A DNA stretch of 5,300 nt from the NCBI GenBank assembly GCA_026985705.1, contig JALSPY010000020.1, positions 1-5,300 on the forward strand, written 5' to 3'. The notes beneath the pieces are model-generated. The model saw only the letters and a list, made by a program, of their open reading frames with translations. It searched no databases and was not told the DNA's origin. The DNA is from Hydrogenothermaceae bacterium (GTDB lineage Bacteria; Aquificota; Aquificia; Aquificales; Hydrogenothermaceae). Both the position numbers and the translations under genes were made by a program. Shown one piece after another: positions 1-5,300 of the stretch (the stretch's first letter is position 1; each line of letters starts with the position of its first letter).

Positions 1-1335
1 AATCTTTTAGAAAGTTCAAGCTCCCCGGTAGTCCAAAGTATAAACTCCATATTTTTAAAAGCTATAAGAAACAATGTTTCAGATATACATTTTGAGCCTT
101 TTTCAAGTAAAGTTATAGTTAGATTTCGATTAGACGGTGTTCTACATGAAATAACAGAGTTTCAAAAGTCTATATATCCTCAAATTGTCTCCAGAATAAA
201 GATTTTAGCGAAACTTAATGTTGCAGAAAAAAGATTACCACAGGACGGAAGGATAAGAGTTAAGATAGGAAAGAGAGATGTTGATATGAGGGTTTCCACC
301 TTACCAACTATATTTGGAGAGAGAGTTGTTATAAGACTTTTAGATAAAACAAACAGAATTCTAACTTTAGAGGAGTTAGGGTTTTCAGATGAAGATAGAG
401 AGAAGTATGAAAGAATAATTAGAAAACCCTACGGAATTATTATAATTACAGGACCTACAGGCTCAGGAAAAACTACAACTTTGTACGCATCTCTATTAAA
501 GCTAAAAACTCCAAGGAAAAATATAATAACAATAGAGGACCCTGTTGAGTATCAGATAGATGGTATAAGTCAGATACAGGTAAATCCTAAAATAGATTTA
601 ACATTTGCAAATGGTTTAAGAAGTATATTAAGACAAGACCCAGACATTATAATGGTAGGTGAGATTAGAGATTTAGAAACTGCGAAAATATCAATTCATG
701 CCTCAATGACAGGACATTTAGTTTTATCTACACTTCACACCAATGACGCCCCCTCTACAGTTGCCAGACTTGTTGATATGGGAATAGAACCTTTCTTAAT
801 AGCATCTTCATTGGAGGGTGTAATAGCCCAAAGATTAGTTAGAAAGGTTTGTCAAAACTGTAAAACTCCTACAAATCTAACAGAGTTAGAGATAGAACAG
901 ATTATCTACAACTATAAAACATACTTAGCTAAAAAAGGGTTAAGGGAAAAAAATTTTAAATTTTTTAAAAATCTATCAAGAATAACGGATAATATAGAGA
1001 AAACATTAAAAGATATAATTAATCACAACTGGAATAATAAAATTTTAAATGAGTATTTAAAAGATTTTAAAGAGTATTTAAAAGGTATAAAGGTTTATAA
1101 AGGTGTAGGTTGTGAAGAATGTTTAGGAACAGGGTATAAAGGAAGGATTGCAATATATGAGATAATGGAAGTTGATGAGGATATTAGAGCTTTAATATCA
1201 AAAAATAGCGAAACTTCCAAATTGAGAGAAACAGCCATAAAGAAAGGAATGAAAACATTAATTCAGGATGGTATAGAAAAGGTTTTAAATGGTATAACTA
1301 CAATAGAAGAAGTAATACAAATAGCACAGGTGTAG
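1..1335 (+). CDS. gspE: GspE/PilB-family secretion or pilus assembly ATPase, 5' end missing
   Basis: This is a hexameric cytoplasmic ATPase that powers pseudopilus or pilus assembly in type II secretion or type IV pili. The frame is open from base 1 with no stop, so the gene starts outside the window; 444 residues are visible. From family lengths of about 500-570, roughly 60-120 N-terminal residues are missing. The ATG at 286 is internal, because conserved N2-domain motifs lie before it: SDIHFEP (visible residues 27-33), RFRLDG (41-46) and EKRLPQDGR (76-84). The motor domain follows: Walker A GPTGSGKT (151-158), Asp box IEDPVEY (178-184), Walker B region IIMVGEIRD (216-224) and His box HLVLSTLHTNDA (239-250). 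The zinc-binding pairs are C284/C287 and C371/C374. The 83 residues between C287 and C371 are far more than usual and are Lys/Asn-rich. QVNPKI, GLRSILRQDP and MGIEPFL look slightly more like GspE than PilB, but the type II versus type IV assignment is not settled. gspF follows after 1 nt, which implies cotranscription. Confidence 0.93.
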   Translation, partial: NLLESSSSPVVQSINSIFLKAIRNNVSDIHFEPFSSKVIVRFRLDGVLHEITEFQKSIYPQIVSRIKILAKLNVAEKRLPQDGRIRVKIGKRDVDMRVSTLPTIFGERVVIRLLDKTNRILTLEELGFSDEDREKYERIIRKPYGIIIITGPTGSGKTTTLYASLLKLKTPRKNIITIEDPVEYQIDGISQIQVNPKIDLTFANGLRSILRQDPDIIMVGEIRDLETAKISIHASMTGHLVLSTLHTNDAPSTVARLVDMGIEPFLIASSLEGVIAQRLVRKVCQNCKTPTNLTELEIEQIIYNYKTYLAKKGLREKNFKFFKNLSRITDNIEKTLKDIINHNWNNKILNEYLKDFKEYLKGIKVYKGVGCEECLGTGYKGRIAIYEIMEVDEDIRALISKNSETSKLRETAIKKGMKTLIQDGIEKVLNGITTIEEVIQIAQV

Positions 1336-1336
1336 T

Positions 1337-2548
1337 ATGAAATACTTTCGCTATACAGGGATTGACAGCTCAGGAAAGGAAATTTCAGGTATAGAGGAAG
1401 CACCTTCATTATACAGTTTAAGGAAATCCTTAACTTCAAAAGGGATAGTTTTAATTGAGGTTAAAGAGGTATCGCGAATAACCGATGAAACAAAAGAAAA
1501 AAAATTCCTATTAAAAAGAAATTTATTTTCAAAAAAAATATCAGATGAAGAATTAGCCCTTCTGTTTTATGAGATAGGTCTATTACTTTCAAGAAATGTT
1601 TATATTACGGAGATATTTAACATCCTTTCTAAACAGGTTGAGAATAAAAACCTACAGGATATTTTACTTTCCGTTAAAACTTACTTACAGGAGGGAAAAT
1701 CTTTAGGAGAGGCTTTAGAAAAGGCTAAAATCTTTCCACAGTTTTTAGTGGAAATGGTAAAGGCAGGTGAGGAGAGTGGAGCATTAGATAAAATATTTCT
1801 CTCTGCTTCTGAATTTTTAGAACAACAGGCAGATTTTAAATCTAAAATAAAAAGCTCTTTAATATATCCAACAACTGTCATAGTTATAGGCTTTATAGCT
1901 ATGATTATAGTTATGAATGTAGTGATACCTAAGATTTTAAAGATATACGCCCAATTTAACACTGAATTACCACTTTCAACTAAAATAGTTCTTTATATAT
2001 CTAACTTTTTTAATATATTTTTAAAGGGAATTCCTATATTTATCCTTTTAGCGTTTATCTTTAAGAGAAAGTTTATAACACAGGAAAAAATAGATAAACT
2101 CAAACTTAAAATTCCATTCTTTAAGAAAGTTCATATATATTCACAATATTTTATGTGGTCCAACACAATGGCTGTTTTACTTAGAGGAGGTTTAACTTTA
2201 GATAAAGCTTTAAATATAGCTAACAAAACAATATCAAACTCTATAATAAAGAAACAGTTTGAAAGAATAGTAGAAGATATAAGAAAGGGAAAATCTTTAA
2301 GTGAGGTTTTATATAAAAATAAATTGATACCTGAAAACTCTGTTTTACTTATAAAAATAGGAGAAGAAACCGCACAGCTGGAAGATATGTTTCAACTAAT
2401 AGCAAAGATATATAAAAAAGAGATAGAGAAACTGATAAATATATTCTTAAAATATTTGGAGCCTATTACTCTACTGATTGTATCTGTATTAATAGGATTT
2501 TTCATAATTGCAACAATCTTACCAATATTTAGTCTAAAAATTAGATAA
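1337..2548 (+). CDS. gspF: GspF/PilC-family inner-membrane platform protein
   Basis: This polytopic inner-membrane protein is the platform that GspE/PilB-type ATPases act on to extract and assemble (pseudo)pilins. Its 403 residues match the family length of about 400. The N-terminus has the typical opening YFRYTGIDSSGKEISG (residues 3-18). Two T2SSF repeats follow, at about 70-195 and 270-395. Each carries the signature block: FPQFLVEMVKAGEESGALD (133-151) and a matching IPENSVLLIKIGEETAQLE (331-349). Hydrophobic segments at about 177-197, 228-243 and 374-396 give the usual three membrane spans, the last following the conserved LEP (374-376). The ATG lies 1 nt after the gspE stop with no clear Shine-Dalgarno sequence, which suggests translational coupling. 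Nothing of a pilin or secretin gene follows, so whether it serves secretion or pili cannot be decided here; the F/C symbol is by family only. Confidence 0.93.
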   Translation: MKYFRYTGIDSSGKEISGIEEAPSLYSLRKSLTSKGIVLIEVKEVSRITDETKEKKFLLKRNLFSKKISDEELALLFYEIGLLLSRNVYITEIFNILSKQVENKNLQDILLSVKTYLQEGKSLGEALEKAKIFPQFLVEMVKAGEESGALDKIFLSASEFLEQQADFKSKIKSSLIYPTTVIVIGFIAMIIVMNVVIPKILKIYAQFNTELPLSTKIVLYISNFFNIFLKGIPIFILLAFIFKRKFITQEKIDKLKLKIPFFKKVHIYSQYFMWSNTMAVLLRGGLTLDKALNIANKTISNSIIKKQFERIVEDIRKGKSLSEVLYKNKLIPENSVLLIKIGEETAQLEDMFQLIAKIYKKEIEKLINIFLKYLEPITLLIVSVLIGFFIIATILPIFSLKIR

Positions 2549-2573
2549 ATCTAGTTTCAAGTGTTAACAAATT

Positions 2574-2594
2574 TTTAAGTTTTATAAACTTAGA
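2574..2594. promoter_or_regulatory. Inverted repeat in the gspF-carbonic anhydrase gap
   Basis: TAAGTTT (2576-2582) and AAACTTA (2586-2592) are perfect inverted arms around a 3-nt TAT centre. The arms extend to 9 bp if one G-T wobble is allowed. The stem holds only one G-C pair and no T-tract follows, so it makes a poor terminator. A DNA-binding protein operator or a weak RNA hairpin is possible. The smaller palindrome TGTTAACA lies just upstream at 2562-2569. Function is unknown, and in such AT-rich DNA chance cannot be excluded. Confidence 0.35.
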
Positions 2595-2601
2595 TCTGAA
2601 T

Positions 2602-2644
2602 AGATATATTTTCTAAGATAAAAAGTTTCAATTAAAATATATCT
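2602..2644. promoter_or_regulatory. 11-bp perfect inverted repeat in the carbonic anhydrase leader
   Basis: AGATATATTTT (2602-2612) is exactly complementary in reverse to AAAATATATCT (2634-2644), with a 21-nt loop. It ends 10 nt before the GGAGG of the carbonic anhydrase gene. If transcribed, it could form a stem-loop just ahead of the ribosome-binding site; as DNA, the arms could be paired operator half-sites. Each arm has one G-C pair, so an RNA stem would be weak, particularly in a thermophile. The sequence is seen directly; any regulatory role is inferred. No known riboswitch class was recognised. Confidence 0.35.
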
Positions 2645-2654
2645 TTAAAATCTT

Positions 2655-2659
2655 GGAGG
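2655..2659 (+). promoter_or_regulatory. Strong Shine-Dalgarno site of the carbonic anhydrase gene
   Basis: GGAGG sits 6 nt before the ATG at 2666. It fixes the start and is by far the best ribosome-binding site in the window, since gspF and nuoF have no clear one. This suggests efficient translation that does not depend on the upstream genes. Confidence 0.8.
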
Positions 2660-2665
2660 TTTTTT

Positions 2666-3301
2666 ATGAAGAATATTCCTTTTGTAGAGGGAATAAAAGA
2701 GTTTAAAAATATACACTTTAAAGAAAATGAAATTCTCTTTAATGAGTTAGTAGAAAAAGGGCAAAATCCAAAAGCTTTATTTATAGGTTGTTCTGACAGT
2801 AGAATTATCCCTACTCTTATAACAAACTCAAAGCCGGGAGATTTATTTGTTGTTAGAAACATAGGGAATATGGTCCCACCATTTAAACCGGATGATGACT
2901 TTCATGGAACAGCGGCGGCTATAGAGTATGCAGTTTCTGTATTAAATGTTGAAGATATTATTGTCTGTGGACATTCTAAATGTGGAATGTGTAGAGCTTT
3001 ATATGAACAGGATAAAATTACAGGTATAGAGTTAATACACGTTAAGAACTGGCTAAAGTTAGGAGATGATGTTAAAGAACAGGTTTTATCTATCTATAAA
3101 AAGAACCCTAATATAGATATGTATGAGCTAACAGAAAAAGTCAATGTTTTATACCAACTTAAAAATCTTCTAACATATCCAAAAATAAAGGAAAAGGTTG
3201 AAAATAATTCTTTAAGACTTCACGGTTGGTATTACAGGATAGAAACAGGAGAGATAGAGTTTTATAACTCTGAAACTAACAAATTTGAAAAAATTGTATA
3301 A
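2666..3301 (+). CDS. Beta-class carbonic anhydrase
   Basis: This cytoplasmic zinc enzyme interconverts CO2 and bicarbonate. Its 211 residues match the usual length of the bacterial beta class (CynT/Can-like). The zinc-site motifs are intact: GCSDSR (41-46) gives ligand C42 and the D44-R46 dyad, and CGHSKCG (101-107) gives ligands H103 and C106. VVRNIGNMVPP (62-72) and FHGTAAAIEYAV (79-90) are typical active-site neighbours. The C-terminus holds the family's NVLYQLKNLL (160-169) and LHGWYYRIETGEIEFYN (185-201). There is no signal peptide, so it is cytoplasmic, unlike the periplasmic alpha-class enzymes known from Sulfurihydrogenibium. The start at 2666 is set by GGAGG 6 nt upstream. It is separated from gspF by 117 nt of palindrome-rich DNA and from nuoF by 70 nt holding a likely terminator and promoter, so it is probably monocistronic. 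In an autotroph it would balance CO2 and bicarbonate for carboxylases; that role is inferred. Confidence 0.96.
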   Translation: MKNIPFVEGIKEFKNIHFKENEILFNELVEKGQNPKALFIGCSDSRIIPTLITNSKPGDLFVVRNIGNMVPPFKPDDDFHGTAAAIEYAVSVLNVEDIIVCGHSKCGMCRALYEQDKITGIELIHVKNWLKLGDDVKEQVLSIYKKNPNIDMYELTEKVNVLYQLKNLLTYPKIKEKVENNSLRLHGWYYRIETGEIEFYNSETNKFEKIV

Positions 3302-3323
3302 ATTACAAATTTTTTTATTTTTT
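3281..3323 (+). terminator. Possible weak Rho-independent terminator after carbonic anhydrase
   Basis: AAATTTG (3281-3287) pairs with CAAATTT (3306-3312) around an 18-nt loop that contains the stop codon. A T-rich tract continues to 3323, interrupted only by A3317. The position and T-tract fit a terminator. The 7-bp stem has a single G-C pair and a long loop, so it would be weak, and the call is tentative. Confidence 0.3.
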
Positions 3324-3346
3324 GTTTATAAACTTTGTTGTATAAT
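3324..3346 (+). promoter_or_regulatory. nuoF: Candidate nuoF promoter: TATAAT box with adjoining palindrome
   Basis: A perfect -10 hexamer, TATAAT, lies at 3341-3346, about 25 nt before the nuoF ATG. This would give a transcription start near 3352 and a leader of about 20 nt. No good -35 hexamer stands at the normal 16-18 nt spacing, where the sequence is only a T-run; TTGTTT at 3322-3327 is too close (13 nt). The palindrome GTTTATAAAC (3324-3333) lies directly upstream and could be an activator or repressor site. The -10 is seen directly; promoter activity is inferred. Confidence 0.45.
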
Positions 3347-3371
3347 CCTAAAAAAAGTTAATGGTTTAAAG

Positions 3372-4676
3372 ATGGATAGAATAAGAGAAAGATTAGGATT
3401 ACCAAACTTACCAGAGATATACGTTGAAAGCAACATAAATCTGCTTCTCAGAAGAGCTAAAGAGAACAGAACAGTTGGTATAGAGGAGTATGTCAATACT
3501 GGTGGATACTCTGCATTAGAAAAAGCCCTAAAGAGAATGACACCTGAAGATATACTGGTTTTAGTTGAAGAAAGCACACTGAGAGGTAGAGGAGGAGCTG
3601 GTTTTCCAACAGGTAGAAAGTGGCGATTTATCTTAATGAACCCTAAACCTAGATACTTAATTTGTAATGCTGATGAAAGTGAGCCGGGAACATTCAAAGA
3701 TAGAATAATCATAGAAAGAGACCCTCATTTACTTATAGAGGGAATGATAATAACAGGCTATACGATAGGGGCTGAAGAGGGGTATATATATATAAGGGGA
3801 GAATATCCAGCAGGATACAAAATACTAGAATATGCCATAAATGAAGCAAGGGAACATGGTTTTCTAGGAAAAAATATTTTAGGAACAGATTTTTCATTTG
3901 ATATAAAAGTTTATAGGGGAGCTGGTGCTTATATATGTGGAGAAGAAACTGCATTAATTGAAAGTTTAGAAGGAAAAAGGGGACATCCTAGATTAAAACC
4001 ACCTTATCCGCCACAGTGGGGATTATACGGAAGACCTACAATTGTTAACAATGTTGAAACACTTTCAAATATACCAATAATTATTACGTATGGAAGATAC
4101 TTTATGAATATAGGACCTGTTGGTTTTTTTGGACCTAAACTCTTTCCAATAAGTGGAAAAGTTGAGAGACCGGGAGTTTACGAAAGCACAATGGATATTA
4201 CATTAAGAGAGCTTATAGAGATGGCAGGAGGCATAAAGGGAGGTAGGAAGTTTAAAGCTGTATTTTCTGGAGCTTTAGGAGTTTATGGAGAAAAGGATTT
4301 AGATATACCTATGGATTACTCACCTAAAGGTTTTGGAGGAACAGGAACAACAATTGTCTTAGACGAAACAGACTGTATTATAGATAGTCTTTTAGTTATA
4401 GCTAATTTCTTTCATCACGAAAGTTGTGGAAAATGCACACCATGTAGAGTTGGGACATACGAACAGCTAAACATACTTAAAAAGTTTAAAAATGGCACAG
4501 CTACAAAAAAAGATTTAGATTACTTAAAACATATTGCTAAGAATATACCTATAGGCTCAATATGTGGTTTAGGTTATTCAGCACCACAAGCTATAGTTGA
4601 TGCATTAGAAAAATTTCCTGAAGAATTTGAAGCTCACCTAGAGGGTAAATGTCCAGCTGGAGTATGTTTCAAATAA
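3372..4676 (+). CDS. nuoF: NADH-quinone oxidoreductase subunit F (complex I, NADH/FMN and N3 cluster subunit)
   Basis: NuoF takes electrons from NADH through FMN to [4Fe-4S] cluster N3, at the tip of the cytoplasmic arm of complex I. The product is 434 residues, a normal length. RGRGGAGFPTGRKW (71-84) is the NADH/FMN glycine-rich loop. NADESEPGTFKDR (99-111), RGAGAYICGEETALIESLEG (182-201) and PTIVNNVET (222-230) complete the flavin domain. ESCGKCTPCRVGT (350-362) supplies C352, C355 and C358, and SICGLG (396-401) supplies C398, for N3. The blocks match Aquifex NuoF as I remember it. The ATG at 3372 was chosen over an in-frame TTG at 3285. The longer version would overlap the carbonic anhydrase gene and translate the T-tract and TATAAT region into an unlikely hydrophobic leader. 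The start has no clear Shine-Dalgarno sequence. Oddly, the protein ends KCPAGVCFK, the linker motif of longer NuoF-like proteins that carry an extra ferredoxin domain. Neither nuoE nor nuoG is adjacent. HydB/HndC-type hydrogenase subunits are the main alternative but are longer. Confidence 0.94.
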   Translation: MDRIRERLGLPNLPEIYVESNINLLLRRAKENRTVGIEEYVNTGGYSALEKALKRMTPEDILVLVEESTLRGRGGAGFPTGRKWRFILMNPKPRYLICNADESEPGTFKDRIIIERDPHLLIEGMIITGYTIGAEEGYIYIRGEYPAGYKILEYAINEAREHGFLGKNILGTDFSFDIKVYRGAGAYICGEETALIESLEGKRGHPRLKPPYPPQWGLYGRPTIVNNVETLSNIPIIITYGRYFMNIGPVGFFGPKLFPISGKVERPGVYESTMDITLRELIEMAGGIKGGRKFKAVFSGALGVYGEKDLDIPMDYSPKGFGGTGTTIVLDETDCIIDSLLVIANFFHHESCGKCTPCRVGTYEQLNILKKFKNGTATKKDLDYLKHIAKNIPIGSICGLGYSAPQAIVDALEKFPEEFEAHLEGKCPAGVCFK

Positions 4677-4683
4677 AAATTTG

Positions 4684-4687
4684 AGGG
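4684..4687 (+). promoter_or_regulatory. Shine-Dalgarno site of pldA
   Basis: GAGG lies 7 nt before the ATG at 4695, inside the 18-nt gap after nuoF. It supports this start. I see no terminator or promoter in the gap, so cotranscription with nuoF is likely. Confidence 0.7.
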
Positions 4688-4694
4688 AATTTAC

Positions 4695-5300
4695 ATGAAA
4701 AGATTAACTTACACACTTATTTTTTTCATTACTGTTTTTAAAATTTTTTCTGCTGAAGGTGTAGAAAATAAAAAATCAGAATTAGAAGATTTAAGAGTTA
4801 AGATGATTGTTAACACATTAATTCCTCAATATGATGAGTATAAAGAGCAGAAGATAATTAAATTTTTTGATGCTTTTGGCATATATCCATACAGGGAAAA
4901 CTACTTTCTATTTTACACATATGACACAGGAGAAACTCCGGATAGAAAGAGAGAAGAAGCTAAATTCCAGTTAAGTTTTATGAAACCTATGATTTATAAC
5001 ATTTTGGGTTTAAATGAAGTTTATGCCTTTGCCTATACACAAAAATCATTTTGGCAAATATATAGTCATTCATCACCTTTTAGAGAAACTAACTACGAGC
5101 CTGAAGTAATGGTTTTGTTCCCAGTCAAAAATTCAATACTAGATGGAATTAAAATAAGTTTAAATCATCAATCTAATGGTCAGGATGTACCTAAATCACG
5201 TTCTTGGAATAGAGTTATTCTAGAAACATTTTACTCATTTGGAGATATAAGGGTTAACTTTCAAGTTTGGTATAGAATACCAGAAAAAAAGAACGACGAT
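4695..5300 (+). CDS. pldA: Outer-membrane phospholipase A (OMPLA/PldA), 3' end missing
   Basis: OMPLA is a beta-barrel enzyme of the outer membrane that hydrolyses phospholipids misplaced in the outer leaflet; it is active as a calcium-dependent dimer. The first 202 residues are visible, and the frame is open to the right edge. A signal peptide is clear: MKR, a hydrophobic core to about residue 18, and likely cleavage after A20 (FSA|EG). Conserved blocks follow: YPYRENYFLFYT (64-75), KFQLSF (90-95), AYTQKSFWQ (113-121) and SSPFRETNYEPE (126-137). The catalytic triad is present: H158 and S160 in NHQSNG (157-162) and N172 in SRSWNR (168-173), matching E. coli H142, S144 and N156. S127 and S168 probably correspond to E. 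coli calcium-site residues S106 and S152. About 40 less-conserved residues (21-60) precede the barrel. The remaining strands, perhaps a third of the protein, lie outside the window. It follows nuoF by 18 nt. Confidence 0.93.
   Translation, partial: MKRLTYTLIFFITVFKIFSAEGVENKKSELEDLRVKMIVNTLIPQYDEYKEQKIIKFFDAFGIYPYRENYFLFYTYDTGETPDRKREEAKFQLSFMKPMIYNILGLNEVYAFAYTQKSFWQIYSHSSPFRETNYEPEVMVLFPVKNSILDGIKISLNHQSNGQDVPKSRSWNRVILETFYSFGDIRVNFQVWYRIPEKKNDD

Noticed and set aside
286..288. ATG at 286 as the start of the secretion ATPase gene
   Set aside because: The same frame is open back to base 1 and encodes conserved GspE motifs (SDIHFEP, RFRLDG, EKRLPQDGR) before this codon, so it is internal.
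938..975. A-rich and T-rich runs in the secretion ATPase as a possible frameshift site
   Set aside because: The frame continues uninterrupted to a correct C-terminal CxxC, GTGYKGR and family ending, so no frameshift is needed.
1681..1962. Minus-strand open frame of 93 codons
   Set aside because: It lies wholly antisense inside the strongly conserved GspF gene, has no recognisable motif, and its hydrophobicity mirrors the membrane segment on the other strand.
2549..2665. Known riboswitch or small RNA gene before carbonic anhydrase
   Set aside because: No recognised aptamer consensus is visible, G+C is very low, and there is no strong hairpin followed by a T-tract.
2632..2862. Minus-strand open frame of 76 codons
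   Set aside because: It is antisense to the start of carbonic anhydrase, shows no protein motif and has no sign of its own expression signals.
3361..3369. Two-codon open frame ATG GTT TAA ending 2 nt before the nuoF start
   Set aside because: It could be a minimal leader peptide, but it has no Shine-Dalgarno site and such triplets are common by chance in AT-rich DNA.
3285..3371. An earlier TTG start for nuoF giving 29 extra residues
   Set aside because: It overlaps the end of the carbonic anhydrase gene and has no ribosome-binding site. It would translate the T-tract and TATAAT region into a hydrophobic leader not expected on a cytoplasmic subunit.
3326..3954. Two minus-strand open frames (3326-3712 and 3733-3954)
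   Set aside because: Both are antisense to conserved nuoF coding sequence and have no recognisable domain.

Overview
The window is AT-rich (roughly 30% G+C by eye) and reads like the chromosome of a diderm, chemolithotrophic bacterium of the Aquificota, most plausibly a Hydrogenothermaceae member such as Sulfurihydrogenibium. The best lineage clue is the NuoF protein. As I recall the Aquifex aeolicus NuoF, it shares nearly every diagnostic block, including a CGLG fourth-cysteine motif where many bacteria have CALG. An outer-membrane phospholipase gene shows that the cell has an outer membrane. This lineage call is inference, because no rRNA or search result is available.

Layout, all genes on the + strand. 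Positions 1-1335 hold the 3' part of a GspE/PilB-family secretion ATPase, which runs off the left edge. After a 1-nt gap, 1337-2548 encode its inner-membrane partner GspF/PilC. A 117-nt AT-rich gap (2549-2665) holds several inverted repeats and no gene. A complete beta-class carbonic anhydrase follows at 2666-3301, behind a strong GGAGG ribosome-binding site. The next gap (3302-3371) holds a weak terminator-like hairpin with a T-rich tract, a GTTTATAAAC palindrome and a perfect TATAAT box. Then comes nuoF (3372-4676), the NADH/FMN-binding subunit of complex I. Eighteen nucleotides later a signal-peptide-bearing outer-membrane phospholipase A (pldA/OMPLA) begins at 4695 and runs off the right edge.

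Functionally there are three units. The gspE-gspF pair is the motor and platform of a type II secretion or type IV pilus machine. The carbonic anhydrase appears to be its own transcription unit and would supply bicarbonate or CO2 for fixation and pH balance. nuoF is probably transcribed from its own promoter, possibly together with pldA, and is not beside nuoE or nuoG within the visible region.

I found no CRISPR, mobile element, RNA gene or obviously new system. The points most worth checking are the long insert between the zinc-binding CxxC pairs of GspE, the C-terminal CPAGVC remnant on NuoF, and the palindrome-rich leader of the carbonic anhydrase gene.
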